Shown here: positions 1-10,165 of the stretch, one piece after another
Layout: the number at the start of each line of letters is the position of its first letter
Numbering within the stretch: the stretch's first letter is position 1
From: Rhodocyclaceae bacterium UBA2346
GTDB taxonomy: Bacteria; Pseudomonadota; Gammaproteobacteria; Burkholderiales; Rhodocyclaceae
Assembly (NCBI GenBank): GCA_002344625.1
Contig: DDUE01000044.1
Coordinates: 1-11,270, forward strand
Length of the DNA stretch: 11,270 nt
Reading direction: 5' to 3'
Made by a program: the position numbers and the translations under genes
The notes under the pieces: model-generated
Database searches by the model: none
Seen by the model: only the letters and a program-made list of their open reading frames with translations
What the model was told of the DNA's origin: nothing

Positions 1-1069
<1,069 letters not shown>

Positions 1070-1080
1070 GTGCTGCAACC

Positions 1081-2607
1081 TCAGTGGTCGTGGCTGGTGA
1101 CGAGATTGAGATCCAGCTGGCCGCCTTCGCCGTCATCGCTGCCCCCGGTCGCGCCGCCTCGCTGGTTTTCGACACCGTAGAGATACTCGGCGGTGATGTC
1201 GCCGGTCACGTAGCTGCCGTCGAAACAGGACGTCTCGAAAAAACTGATCGTCGGGTTAACCGCCCGGACCGCCGCCTTGAGATCGTCGAGATCCTGGTAG
1301 ATCAGCCCGTCCGCGCCGATCTCGCGGCAGATCTCGTGCTCGTCGCGGCCCGCGGCGATGAGCTCGCCGCGGGTCGGCATGTCTATGCCATAGACGTTGG
1401 CGTAGCGCACCGGCGGCGCCGCCGACGCGAGATACACCTTGGTGGCACCGGCATCGCGCGCCATCATCACGATCTCGCGGCTGGTCGTGCCACGCACGAT
1501 CGAGTCATCCACCAGCAGTACGTTCTTGCCCTTGAACTCCTGGGTGATCGTGTTGAGCTTCTGGCGCACCGACTTCTTGCGCACCGCCTGCCCGGGCATG
1601 ATGAAGGTGCGGCCGATGTAGCGATTCTTGACGAAGCCCTCGCGATACGGAAGGCCCAGCCGGAAGGCCATCTCCATGGCCGACGGGCGGCTGGAGTCGG
1701 GGATGGGGATGACCACGTCGATCTCGACATGAGGCAGGGTGCGGCGCAGGCGCTCGGCGAGAAACTCGCCCATCTTCACCCGCGACTCGTATACCGAAAT
1801 GCCGTCGATCACCGAATCGGGCCGCGCCAGATAGACGAACTCGAACATGCACGGCGCCTGAACGGTCTCGGTCGCGCACTGGCGGCTGTGAAAAACCCCG
1901 CGGGTGTCGATGAGTACCGCCTCGCCGGGCGCGACGTCGCGAATCTTGCGAAAACCGATCACGTCGAGCGCCACCGACTCGGACGCGACCATCCATTCGC
2001 TGCCCCCCATCGCCTCGTTGCGGCCGATCACCAGCGGCCGGATGCCATAGGGATCGCGGAAGGCCAGCAACCCGTAGCCCGCAATCATGACGACCACCGC
2101 GTAAGCCCCGCGGCAGCGGCGATGGACGTTGGCAACCGCGCGGAACACCGCTTCCTCGTCGAGCTTGAAGCCGCTCGACGCCGCCTGCAGTTCGTGCGCC
2201 AGCACGTTGAGCAACACTTCCGAATCGGAGTTGGTGTTGATGTGGCGCAGATCCGACATGAAGAGCTCGCGCTTCAGCTCCGCGGCATTGGTCAGATTGC
2301 CGTTATGGGCGAGCAGCAGTCCGAATGGGGAATTCACGTAGAAAGGCTGGGCTTCGGCCGGATTGCAGGCCGAGCCGGCAGTCGGATAGCGCACATGGCC
2401 GATGCCCCAGTTGCCGACCAGGTTGCGCATGTTGCGGGTGCGGAACACATCGCGGACCAGCCCCGGCCCCTTGTGCATGAAGTAGCGATCGGCCTCGCAG
2501 GTGGCAATTCCGGCCGCATCCTGTCCGCGATGCTGCAGCACCTGCAGCCCGTCGTAAAGCAACTGATTTACCGGCGTGGTCGCAACCACTCCAATGATTC
2601 CGCACAT
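1081..2607 (-). CDS. purF: Amidophosphoribosyltransferase (glutamine PRPP amidotransferase)
   Basis: First committed step of de novo purine synthesis: PRPP plus glutamine gives 5-phosphoribosylamine. The 508-residue length matches the E. coli type. The N-terminal class II glutaminase starts MCGIIGVV, so the nucleophile Cys2 is exposed simply by removing Met and there is no propeptide as in the Bacillus type. GHVRYPTAG (70-78, Arg73) and HNGN (101-104) complete the glutaminase site. The C-terminal phosphoribosyltransferase domain carries the PRPP loop [10 protein letters not shown] (366-375). The last ~25 residues form a Gly/Asp-rich tail. An AGGTGG ribosome site 6 nt before the ATG overlaps the cvpA stop codon, which fixes the start. 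The gene lies between cvpA and metZ with gaps of 10 and 11 nt, the common proteobacterial cvpA-purF pairing. Confidence 0.97.
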   Translation of the reverse strand: MCGIIGVVATTPVNQLLYDGLQVLQHRGQDAAGIATCEADRYFMHKGPGLVRDVFRTRNMRNLVGNWGIGHVRYPTAGSACNPAEAQPFYVNSPFGLLLAHNGNLTNAAELKRELFMSDLRHINTNSDSEVLLNVLAHELQAASSGFKLDEEAVFRAVANVHRRCRGAYAVVVMIAGYGLLAFRDPYGIRPLVIGRNEAMGGSEWMVASESVALDVIGFRKIRDVAPGEAVLIDTRGVFHSRQCATETVQAPCMFEFVYLARPDSVIDGISVYESRVKMGEFLAERLRRTLPHVEIDVVIPIPDSSRPSAMEMAFRLGLPYREGFVKNRYIGRTFIMPGQAVRKKSVRQKLNTITQEFKGKNVLLVDDSIVRGTTSREIVMMARDAGATKVYLASAAPPVRYANVYGIDMPTRGELIAAGRDEHEICREIGADGLIYQDLDDLKAAVRAVNPTISFFETSCFDGSYVTGDITAEYLYGVENQRGGATGGSDDGEGGQLDLNLVTSHDH

Positions 2608-2613
2608 GGAACA

Positions 2614-2619
2614 CCACCT
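2614..2619 (-). promoter_or_regulatory. purF ribosome binding site
   Basis: AGGTGG on the minus strand, 6 nt upstream of the purF ATG. It overlaps the TAG stop of cvpA (2618-2620), so purF initiation sits directly at the cvpA termination point. It is one of the strongest Shine-Dalgarno matches in the window. Confidence 0.7.
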
Positions 2620-3109
2620 ATCTGAAGCGAATCTTCTCGGCCACCGCTTCCGGCAACCAGGGCTTGGCGGCGATCACCGCCGTTTCCAGGGGGGGCGAAA
2701 GCAAGGCCTCCTGCCACCAGGACTCGTCCGCGGCCCCGACCAATCCCCCGAACAACACCAGCACCAGCACGATCGCCAGGCCCCGCGCCACGCCGAAAAC
2801 AGTGCCGAACAAGCGGTCCACCGGCCCCAGCCCCGCGGCCTTGAGCAACTCCCGCAGCAGGAACCGCAGCAGCGCCGCCAATGCCAGCACCCCGACAAAG
2901 ATCAAGGCCCCGGCGGCCACCTGGCGCCACAGGGGGTCGGTGACCACGCCCGCGAGCAGCGGCGCCGCCCGCTCCGAATACATCCAGGCCGCAAACCCGG
3001 CCACCAGCCAGGCGAACAGTGCGATCACCTCGCTCACCAGACCGCGCCAAGTGCCCACCAGCGCCGACAGGACCAGCAGCCCGAGAACAATATAGTCGAA
3101 AACCGTCAT
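2618..3109 (-). CDS. cvpA: CvpA family inner-membrane protein
   Basis: A 163-residue integral membrane protein of the CvpA (colicin V production) family. Hydrophobic segments are at about residues 5-21, 24-44, 64-90 and 101-124, giving roughly four membrane spans. The conserved family motif [13 protein letters not shown] lies at about 98-110, before the last span. In E. coli the family was found through colicin V export; its general biochemical role is not settled, with envelope-stress and motility links reported in some bacteria. The ATG at 3109 is 7 nt after the dedD stop, and the TAG stop lies 10 nt before purF. The order dedD-cvpA-purF is the same as in E. coli and Pseudomonas, which supports the call. 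No strong ribosome site is visible, so translation may be coupled to dedD. Confidence 0.9.
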   Translation of the reverse strand: MTVFDYIVLGLLVLSALVGTWRGLVSEVIALFAWLVAGFAAWMYSERAAPLLAGVVTDPLWRQVAAGALIFVGVLALAALLRFLLRELLKAAGLGPVDRLFGTVFGVARGLAIVLVLVLFGGLVGAADESWWQEALLSPPLETAVIAAKPWLPEAVAEKIRFR

Positions 3110-3116
3110 TGCACCG

Positions 3117-3812
3117 TCAGCGGGATGTCACGACCGCACTCATGTTCAGCGCGCGCAGCCGCTCCGCCGCGCGATCGGCCTCATCCCTGCTGGCGAACGG
3201 CCCCACCCGCACCCGGGTGACCGGCCCCGCGCGTTCGGTGTACGCGCTGAAACCCCGCTTGGCGAGGTCTCCGCTGAGCGAAGCGGCCTTGGTGGGTTCG
3301 CCGAACGCGCCCACCTGAACGACAAAGCTGCTGCCCGACGCCGGCCGAGGCGCGTTGCTTGCGAGCTTGCCGTCGAGTATCGCCTTGACCCGGGCCGCTT
3401 CGTCGGTGGGTGCGGTGGCCGCTGCCGGTGGCACGGCGGGCTTCGCCGCCTGGGTTGCGGCACCGGTCGGCTTGTCGGCCGGCCGCTCGGGTTGAGCCGT
3501 TTGCGCGGGCGGGCTGACCCGGGGCGTGATGATCTCTTCCGCCGGCGCCTCGCTGTCATCACTCGCCACTTCCTGCGGCGCCGGTACGAAATCGCTTCCC
3601 GGAGCGGCCGGCACGCGGTTGGCGATCGGCTTGGCCAACGCGCTGTCCGCGTCGCGATCGGGGATGCTGACCTGGATCTCCTGCGCCGGAAAGCCGGGTT
3701 CGTCCTCCATCACCATCGGCAGCACGATGGCCGCCAGCAGCGCGAGCGCCGCGGCGCCGACCAGTCTGCGCCTGGAGCGCTTCTGGAGATCGAGATTTTC
3801 ACTATCTGTCAC
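3117..3812 (-). CDS. dedD: DedD-like single-span SPOR-domain protein
   Basis: A 231-residue bitopic inner-membrane protein. A short cytoplasmic N-terminus with a basic patch (KRSRRR, 11-16) precedes one membrane span (about 17-34). Next comes a long Pro/Ala-rich, acid-containing periplasmic linker (35-158) and a C-terminal SPOR domain (about 159-231: SFVVQVGAF, then RVRVGPF). SPOR domains bind septal peptidoglycan stripped of stem peptides, and DedD of E. coli is a non-essential division protein that localises to the septum. The GTG start is chosen because it gives the typical DedD layout (charged start, then span) and lies 9 nt after the folC stop. Position between folC and cvpA matches dedD in E. 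coli. The family name is secure from topology plus context; the precise role here is inferred. Confidence 0.88.
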   Translation of the reverse strand: MTDSENLDLQKRSRRRLVGAAALALLAAIVLPMVMEDEPGFPAQEIQVSIPDRDADSALAKPIANRVPAAPGSDFVPAPQEVASDDSEAPAEEIITPRVSPPAQTAQPERPADKPTGAATQAAKPAVPPAAATAPTDEAARVKAILDGKLASNAPRPASGSSFVVQVGAFGEPTKAASLSGDLAKRGFSAYTERAGPVTRVRVGPFASRDEADRAAERLRALNMSAVVTSR

Positions 3813-3821
3813 GGGATCGTC

Positions 3822-5129
3822 TCAGTGCCGGTCTGCCCGGATCACACCCAGGACATCCGATACGGAAAGAAAGGAACCGAAGACCACGATTCTATCACTC
3901 TCGGCGGCGCGCTCCCGCGCCGCCCGGTAAGCGGCCGCAGGCGTATCGTTGCAGTGTATGTCGCCCGCCACGCCGGCGGCGGCGAGGCGTTCGGCCAGCT
4001 CGGCGGCGCGCAGGCCGCGCGGACCGGGTGTACTCGCAAGCAGCCAGTGATCGACACGGTCCTTCAGGCGCGCGACCACGCCTTCGACGTCCTTGTCGCG
4101 GAGCATGCCGACGACCGCCCAGGTCTCGGGGTAAAAACCCATGTTGGAGAGATTCTCCGACAACACGCCTGCCGCCTGCGGATTGTGCGCCACATCGAGC
4201 ACCACCGCCGGCTTCCCGGGCAGGACCTGAAACCGTCCCGGGCATTCGACCAGCATCAAGCCCTGCCGGACCGCCTGCATCGAAACCGGCACGCGCTCCC
4301 GCAGCAATTCGAGCGCGGTCAGCACCGCCGACGCGTTGAGAAGCTGGTTCGCACCGCGCAGGGCTGGATAGGCGAGCCCGCCGCGACGATGCAGCGCGCC
4401 GCCCGCCGCTGGCGCCGCATAGCGCCAGTACCCCCATTGCTGGCGATCGCCCCCGAAGCCGAAATCCCGTCCGCTGATCCACAACTGCGCGCCGACGGCC
4501 CGCGCATGCTCGACCAGCGCTGCGGGCGGCTGCGGGTCGCCGCACACCGCGGGCCGGCCGGCCCGGAATATACCGGCCTTTTCGAACCCGATCGCGTCAC
4601 GCGTATCGCCCAGGTAATCCATGTGGTCCATTGCGACACTGGTGACGATCGCACAATCGGCGTCGATCGCATTGACCGCATCGAGTCGCCCGCCGAGCCC
4701 CACCTCGAGCACGACCACATCGAGCGCCTCGGCACAGAACACGTGCCATGCGGCCAGCGTGCCATGTTCGAAGCAGGTCAACGCCTCGCCATTGCGGGCG
4801 GCTTCGACCGCGGCGAAGGCTTCGACCAGCCGTGCGTCACCCACCTCGACGCCGTCGATGCGTACGCGCTCGTTGTAGCGCAACAAGTGCGGCGAAGTGT
4901 AGCAACCCACCCGATAGCCGCCCGCGACCAGGATCGCTTCGAGCATCGCGCAGGTCGACCCCTTGCCATTGGTGCCGCCCACCATGATCACCCGCGCCTC
5001 GGAGTGGCCGGCCATGTTCGCCAGGACGCGCGCCACGCGATCGAGCCCCAGTTGTATCGGCGCGCCGTGGCGATGATCGAGGAACTCCAGCCAGCCCGCG
5101 AGCGTCGCCGGTGATTCTGCTTGCACCAA
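3822..5129 (-). CDS. folC: Bifunctional dihydrofolate synthase / folylpolyglutamate synthase
   Basis: Mur-ligase-family ATP enzyme that adds glutamate to dihydropteroate and then to reduced folates, making and retaining folate in the cytoplasm. The 435-residue product has the P-loop GGTNGKGST (51-59), TSPHLLRYNERVRIDG (78-93), LEVGLGGRLDAVN (141-153) and the DHMDYLG...FEKAGIFR block (168-189), whose Lys184 matches the carbamylated lysine of the family. The C-terminal Mur-ligase domain includes LDVAHNPQA. The start is uncertain: TTG at 5129 or the adjacent GTG at 5126. There is no ATG near, and an AAGAAGG element inside the end of accD lies about 10-13 nt upstream. The gene begins 6 nt after accD and ends 9 nt before dedD, the standard accD-folC-dedD order. 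Confidence 0.95.
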   Translation of the reverse strand: MVQAESPATLAGWLEFLDHRHGAPIQLGLDRVARVLANMAGHSEARVIMVGGTNGKGSTCAMLEAILVAGGYRVGCYTSPHLLRYNERVRIDGVEVGDARLVEAFAAVEAARNGEALTCFEHGTLAAWHVFCAEALDVVVLEVGLGGRLDAVNAIDADCAIVTSVAMDHMDYLGDTRDAIGFEKAGIFRAGRPAVCGDPQPPAALVEHARAVGAQLWISGRDFGFGGDRQQWGYWRYAAPAAGGALHRRGGLAYPALRGANQLLNASAVLTALELLRERVPVSMQAVRQGLMLVECPGRFQVLPGKPAVVLDVAHNPQAAGVLSENLSNMGFYPETWAVVGMLRDKDVEGVVARLKDRVDHWLLASTPGPRGLRAAELAERLAAAGVAGDIHCNDTPAAAYRAARERAAESDRIVVFGSFLSVSDVLGVIRADRH

Positions 5130-5135
5130 GATCGT

Positions 5136-6005
5136 TCAGCCTTCTTGTGCCGGCTGGCGCGTAAGCAGTGACAGCAGGTCGGCGATCTTGTCGCGCATGT
5201 TGCGGCGGTCGACGATCATGTCGACCGCCCCCTTCTCGAGCAGAAACTCGGCCCGCTGGAAACCCTCCGGCAGGGTCTCGCGCACGGTCTGCTCGATGAC
5301 GCGCGGACCGGCAAAGCCGATGAGCGCGCCCGGCTCGGCGATCACGACATCGCCCATGAATGCGAAGCTCGCCGACACTCCGCCCATGGTCGGGTCGGTG
5401 AGCACGCTGATGAACGGCAGCTTGCGGCGCGACAACTGGGTCAGCGCCGCCGTGGTCTTGGCCATCTGCATCAGCGACAACAGGCCTTCCTGCATGCGCG
5501 CGCCGCCGGTCGCGGTAAAGCAGATGAAAGGCAGGCGCTGCTGCTCGGCGACCTGCACCCCGCGCACGAAACGCTCGCCGACGACCGCGCCCATCGAACC
5601 GCCCAGAAAATCGAATTCGAAGCACGCGACCACCGCCGGCTGACCGCGGATCTTGCCCTGCATGACCACCAGCGCGTCGTCTTCGCCGGTTTCCTCCTTG
5701 GCGGACGAAAGGCGCTCGGGATACTTGCGCGAATCCTTGAACTTGAGTGCGTCGACCGGCTGCACCGAGGCGCCGATCTCGGTACGCCCGTCGGCATCGA
5801 GCAGGATATCGAGACGCGTCCGGGCACGCAGGCGCTGATGATGGCCGCATTTCGGGCACACCAGCTGGTTGTTGTCGAGATCCGCCCGGTAGAGCACCGC
5901 CTCGCAGGCCGTGCACTTGCTCCACAATCCTTCGGGTATCGATTTCTTGACCGCCGAATCGTCTTTCTTGATGCGCGGCGGCAGCAGCTTGGTCAGCCAA
6001 CTCAT
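5136..6005 (-). CDS. accD: Acetyl-CoA carboxylase carboxyltransferase subunit beta
   Basis: Beta subunit of the carboxyltransferase that moves the carboxyl group from biotin-BCCP to acetyl-CoA, giving malonyl-CoA for fatty acid synthesis; it acts with AccA, which is not in this window. The 289-residue length is typical. The N-terminal zinc ribbon has Cys31, Cys34, Cys50 and Cys53 (CTAC...CPKC). The crotonase-like carboxyltransferase fold follows, with GGARMQEG (167-174) and [13 protein letters not shown] (203-215), the glycine-rich segments that shape the CoA/carbonyl pocket. The ATG overlaps the trpA stop as ATGA, and a GGGAG site 7 nt upstream lies within trpA, supporting this start and translational coupling. 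Confidence 0.97.
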   Translation of the reverse strand: MSWLTKLLPPRIKKDDSAVKKSIPEGLWSKCTACEAVLYRADLDNNQLVCPKCGHHQRLRARTRLDILLDADGRTEIGASVQPVDALKFKDSRKYPERLSSAKEETGEDDALVVMQGKIRGQPAVVACFEFDFLGGSMGAVVGERFVRGVQVAEQQRLPFICFTATGGARMQEGLLSLMQMAKTTAALTQLSRRKLPFISVLTDPTMGGVSASFAFMGDVVIAEPGALIGFAGPRVIEQTVRETLPEGFQRAEFLLEKGAVDMIVDRRNMRDKIADLLSLLTRQPAQEG

Positions 6006-6817
6006 TGCGGTGCTCCCGGAAGTTGATCCAGCGCGGTTCGAATCCCGGCCACGAAGCGGGTGACGTTTTCGATCATTTCATCCGGCTTGCTCTGGTTGAT
6101 CTCTTCGATGATGCGGCTCCCGATCACGACCGCATCGGCCACTTCGCCGATGCGCCGGGCCGATTCGGCGTCGCGGATGCCGAAACCAACACCGACCGGC
6201 AGGCCGACCCTGGCGCGGATCTGCGGGATGCGGCGGGCCACCTCGGCAAAGTCGAGAGCGCCGGAACCGGTCACGCCCTTGAGCGAGACGTAGTAGATAT
6301 AGCCGCTGCCAATCCGCGCGACATCGTCGAAACGTGCCTCGGTCGAGGTCGGCGCCAGCAGAAAGATCGGATCGAGACCTGCAGTCTTCGCCTGCTCGGC
6401 AAAGGACGCGCACTCCTCCGGCGGATAGTCGACCACCAGCACCCCATCGACACCGGCCTCGGCAGCCGTGGCCACGAAACGATCCGCCCCCATCGCCTCG
6501 ATCGGATTCGCATACCCCATCAGCACCACCGGCGTTTGGGCGTTGCCGGCACGAAACGCCGCGACGACTTCGAGCACCTTGCGCAGCGTCATGCCCTGCG
6601 CCAGCGCCCGCTCGGACGCACGCTGAATCGTCGGCCCATCGGCCATCGGATCGGAAAACGGCACGCCCAGCTCGATGATGTCCGCGCCGCCCGCAACCAG
6701 CGCGTGCATGAGCGGCACCGTGAGATCGGGGTACGGATCACCTGCGGTGATGAAGGGGATGAGCGCGCGACGACCGTCGGCCGCAAGCCGTTTGAAACAA
6801 TTCTGGATTCTGGACAT
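6002..6817 (-). CDS. trpA: Tryptophan synthase alpha chain
   Basis: Cleaves indole-3-glycerol phosphate to indole and glyceraldehyde-3-phosphate; indole is channelled to the beta subunit. The 271-residue TIM barrel starts [11 protein letters not shown], followed by [11 protein letters not shown]. The catalytic residues fall at canonical numbers: Glu49 and Asp60 in [17 protein letters not shown] (49-65). The phosphate-binding end is present as VGFGIRD and VVIGSRI. The ATG at 6817 is supported by the usual N-terminal alignment to the family. However, no Shine-Dalgarno sequence is visible in the 45-nt gap after trpB, which instead contains a GC-rich inverted repeat. The stop overlaps the accD start by 4 nt. 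Confidence 0.97.
   Translation of the reverse strand: MSRIQNCFKRLAADGRRALIPFITAGDPYPDLTVPLMHALVAGGADIIELGVPFSDPMADGPTIQRASERALAQGMTLRKVLEVVAAFRAGNAQTPVVLMGYANPIEAMGADRFVATAAEAGVDGVLVVDYPPEECASFAEQAKTAGLDPIFLLAPTSTEARFDDVARIGSGYIYYVSLKGVTGSGALDFAEVARRIPQIRARVGLPVGVGFGIRDAESARRIGEVADAVVIGSRIIEEINQSKPDEMIENVTRFVAGIRTALDQLPGAPQ
6013..6017 (-). promoter_or_regulatory. accD ribosome binding site inside trpA
   Basis: GGGAG on the minus strand, 7 nt before the accD ATG and embedded in the last codons of trpA. It gives accD its own initiation signal even though its start overlaps the trpA stop by 4 nt. Confidence 0.6.
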
Positions 6818-6834
6818 ATGGGGATCGCGAGAGT

Positions 6835-6857
6835 GCCGGGACGGCGTGCGGCCCGGC
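6835..6857 (-). promoter_or_regulatory. Inverted repeat in the trpB-trpA gap
   Basis: Perfect 6-bp arms GCCGGG / CCCGGC (6835-6840 and 6852-6857) with an 11-nt loop, in the only sizeable gap between two adjacent operon genes other than fimV-ecfT. There is no T-run after it, so it is not a classical intrinsic terminator. It could be an RNA hairpin affecting trpA translation or mRNA stability, or a chance product of high GC. Confidence 0.3.
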
Positions 6858-6862
6858 GTGAA

Positions 6863-8060
<1,198 letters not shown>

Positions 8061-8074
<14 letters not shown>

Positions 8075-8684
8075 TGCGAACTCCGGTGATGAAGGCAGCG
8101 ATCCGTTCGGCGTCCTTGATGCCCTTGGCGGATTCGACTCCGCTCGATACATCGACCGCCCACGGCCGCGTACGGCGGATGGCCGCGGTCACGTTTCCGG
8201 CATCGAGCCCGCCGGAAAGTATCAACCGACGACCGAGTCCGTCAGGAATCAGGGACCAGTCAAAGGTCTTGCCGCCACCGCCGTAGCCCTCGACGAAAGC
8301 ATCGAGGAGAATGCCGGCAGCGGACGGATGAGAAGCGCAGAATTCTACCAGATCGATGCCGGGTCGTACCCTTGCGGCCTTGATCCAGGGACGGCCGAAC
8401 ACGGCGCATTCGGCCTCGGACTCGTCACCATGGAACTGCAACACCTGCAGGGCTACCCGCGCCAAGGCTTCGCGCACGAAATCGGGGGCAGGATTCACGA
8501 ACAGCCCGACCGTGGTCACGAACGGCGGCACCGCCCGCACCAGTTCGGCCGCGCGTTCGAAGCTCACGAAACGGGGACTCGGGGGATAGAACACCAGGCC
8601 GATCGCATCGGCGCCGGCATCAACGGCGGCGTGAACGTCCTCGACGCGTGTCAGGCCACAGATCTTGATACGGGTTCGGTTCAT
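8061..8684 (-). CDS. trpF: Phosphoribosylanthranilate isomerase
   Basis: Converts N-(5-phosphoribosyl)anthranilate to the carboxyphenylamino-deoxyribulose phosphate, the third step of tryptophan synthesis. The 207-residue monofunctional TIM barrel has the N-terminal KICGLTR with Cys9 as expected general base, [10 protein letters not shown] (29-38), QFHGDES (83-89), LLDAF with Asp128 as expected general acid, LSGGLDAGN (156-164) and the phosphate-binding VDVSSGVE (177-184). Its ATG directly follows the truA TGA (TGAATG), with no obvious ribosome site, which suggests reinitiation by ribosomes finishing truA. The 3' end overlaps trpB. It is unfused, unlike the TrpC-TrpF fusion of enterics. Confidence 0.97.
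8081..8084 (-). promoter_or_regulatory. trpB ribosome binding site deciding the start
   Basis: GGAG on the minus strand within the 3' end of trpF, 6 nt before the ATG at 8074 and 12 nt before the ATG at 8068. The spacing favours 8074 as the trpB start. Confidence 0.6.
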
Positions 8685-9479
8685 TCAGACGCATGGGAGA
8701 CGAGGCAGGCGGATGATACGCCCTTCCCCCGGCAGCGACCAGCGATCGGGATAGTCGACCCCGCAAAGATAGAGCCCGTCGGCCGGAAAGGTCGGTGCTG
8801 CCAGGCTGCGGTCACCATTTTGCAGGACCTCGCCCAGCCAGTCCGGCGAATGATGGCCCTTGCCGACATACACCAGCGCCCCCACCAGATTACGCACCAT
8901 GTGATGGAGAAAGGCATTCGCATGGAAGTCGAAAATGAAATATTCACCCTCTTGCTGCACGCGTGCCTCATGCATGATCTTCAGCGGCGACTTGGCCTGG
9001 CAGCCCGCCGCACGGAACGCCGAAAAATCGTGCCGCCCCACGAGCGCGCCGATGGCCATCGACATGCGGTCGAGTTGGAGCGGCGGATGAAACCACCCCA
9101 CCCTGCCGGCCAGCAAGGCCGGCCGAACCGGGCTGTTGTGCAGAATGTAGCGATAGCGTCTGGCGCTGGCCAGGAAGCGCGCATGAAAAGTGTCGTCCAC
9201 CTCGAGCGCCCAACGCACGCTGACCGGCCCCGACAAGCGACTGTTCACACCCCGCACCCAACTCGAGACAGGCCGCACGGCAAAGGTGTCGAAATGCGCG
9301 ACCTGCACCGTGGCATGCACGCCGGTATCGGTGCGCCCGGCACAATGCAGCCGCACCGGATGCCCGGCGATCAACCCGATCGCCCGCTCGAGCGCATCCT
9401 GGACGGTGCGCCCATGCTGCTGGCTCTGCCAACCTTCGAAGGCGTTGCCGGCGTACTCGACGCCAAACGCGATCCTCAT
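8685..9479 (-). CDS. truA: tRNA pseudouridine(38-40) synthase TruA
   Basis: Isomerises uridines 38-40 in the anticodon stem-loop of many tRNAs. The 264-residue product starts MRIAFGVEYAGNAFEGWQSQ and has the catalytic aspartate in CAGRTDTGVHA (Asp51), followed by the family HFD and the FHARFLASARRYRY segment. The later block FLHHMVRNLVG is the conserved RNA/active-site region near the C-terminus. The frame is open upstream to 9551, but the ATG at 9479 gives the standard N-terminus and forms an ATGA overlap with the upstream membrane-protein gene. No strong Shine-Dalgarno sequence is visible, consistent with coupling. The truA-accD-folC linkage is shared with E. coli and Pseudomonas. Confidence 0.96.
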   Translation of the reverse strand: MRIAFGVEYAGNAFEGWQSQQHGRTVQDALERAIGLIAGHPVRLHCAGRTDTGVHATVQVAHFDTFAVRPVSSWVRGVNSRLSGPVSVRWALEVDDTFHARFLASARRYRYILHNSPVRPALLAGRVGWFHPPLQLDRMSMAIGALVGRHDFSAFRAAGCQAKSPLKIMHEARVQQEGEYFIFDFHANAFLHHMVRNLVGALVYVGKGHHSPDWLGEVLQNGDRSLAAPTFPADGLYLCGVDYPDRWSLPGEGRIIRLPRLPCV

Positions 9480-10081
9480 GCACCGGCCGCCGCAACGATC
9501 GTGACCACGACGATCGAGAGCAGCACCAGCAGCGCGGCCCGATCGGCGCATCCGAACCGGGCATCCATGATCCGGATCGGCGGCGGCACCTCGTCATCCC
9601 GATCATGGATCCACGCCTGCCATTGCCGCGGGGCCGACGACTCGACGAACTCGAGCACCAGCAGCGTCCTGACCGCGACCCGCTCGGCGGGGAATCCGAC
9701 GCGCTGCAAGGGCCTGAGCAAGGCCAGAAAACCGGCGATCAAACGCTCCGGCGGCAAGTGCTGCAGCAGGACCGCCACCCCCAGCACGACCGCGAGCAAC
9801 CGGGCGGCATGCTCGAACGCCAACGCCGCACCCTCTCGCGACGGGCTGAGCACCGGCAGGTCGGCCAGCAAGGCTTCGCCCGGTGTGAAACCCGCAAAGA
9901 AAACCACGATCGCGATCAACAGGAATCTCACCCGGCGCACGAGCCGCCAGGTACGCTCGGGCGCGTAGGCCCATGCCGCACACGCAAGCAGCGCGACCGC
10001 CACGCACAACGATAGCCGATCCAGCGTCTGCAGCAGTCCCACGGCGACCATCCACGCCAGGATCAATATCCCCGGGTGCAT
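9476..10081 (-). CDS. Small EcfT/CbiQ-like membrane protein, no partner genes nearby
   Basis: A 201-residue hydrophobic protein with about five membrane segments (roughly 3-17, 22-40, 50-68, 91-108 and 181-199). The central part (SREGAALAFEHAARLLAVVL, then PPERLIAGFLALLRPLQRVG and PAERVAVRTLLVLEFVE) resembles the transmembrane T component of energy-coupling-factor vitamin/cobalt transporters. It is shorter than usual T components, and the clear Ala-Arg-Gly coupling motifs that contact the ATPases are not visible; the loop after the fourth helix is brief (SSAPRQWQAWIHDRDDE). No EcfA ATPase or substrate-binding S component is encoded in this window. The ATG at 10081 has no clear ribosome site; another Met is at residue 11. 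The stop overlaps the truA start. Family assignment is by remembered resemblance, and transport function is unproven. Confidence 0.65.
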   Translation of the reverse strand: MHPGILILAWMVAVGLLQTLDRLSLCVAVALLACAAWAYAPERTWRLVRRVRFLLIAIVVFFAGFTPGEALLADLPVLSPSREGAALAFEHAARLLAVVLGVAVLLQHLPPERLIAGFLALLRPLQRVGFPAERVAVRTLLVLEFVESSAPRQWQAWIHDRDDEVPPPIRIMDARFGCADRAALLVLLSIVVVTIVAAAGA

Positions 10082-10165
10082 GCGCGGCTCGCGGCGGCCC
10101 TGTCAGTTGCGCCGTGCCGCGCGCTGCCGGAGCGCCGCCGCCAACCGCCGCCTGCGCGGCTTCGC
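10082..10165. promoter_or_regulatory. GC-rich gap between fimV and the EcfT-like gene, with short repeats
   Basis: Eighty-four non-coding bases. The 9-mer TGCGCGGCT occurs directly at 10081-10089 (spanning the start codon) and 10153-10161 (just after the fimV stop). Its core is inverted at 10116-10122 (GCCGCGC). The inverted copies could pair with either flanking copy, making alternative hairpins. There is no T-run typical of an intrinsic terminator and no recognisable -35/-10 pair, so it is uncertain whether transcription from fimV continues into the downstream genes. Confidence 0.3.

Noticed and set aside
1084..2625. 513-codon + strand open frame opposite purF
   Set aside because: Almost exactly mirrors purF; the purF frame carries Cys2 and the PRPP loop, while the antisense product is a compositionally odd Ala/Arg/His sequence.
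2618..3109. CvpA as evidence of a colicin/bacteriocin system
   Set aside because: The family name comes from colicin V studies, but cvpA next to purF is a general housekeeping arrangement; no bacteriocin, immunity or export genes are present.
3492..5114. 540-codon + strand open frame across dedD and folC
   Set aside because: Antisense shadow of folC and the dedD linker. It crosses the boundary between two real genes and shows no domain, signal peptide or sensible composition.
8075..8152. N-terminal extension of trpB by 26 codons
   Set aside because: The extension lies inside trpF, does not resemble TrpB proteins, and a ribosome site with good spacing favours the ATG at 8074.
9480..9551. N-terminal extension of truA by 24 codons
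   Set aside because: Lies inside the upstream membrane-protein gene, is Arg/Gly-rich and unlike TruA. The ATG at 9479 gives the standard N-terminus and an ATGA overlap.
8328..9968. 546-codon + strand open frame opposite trpF, truA and the EcfT-like gene
   Set aside because: Spans three real genes on the opposite strand and has no recognisable motif.
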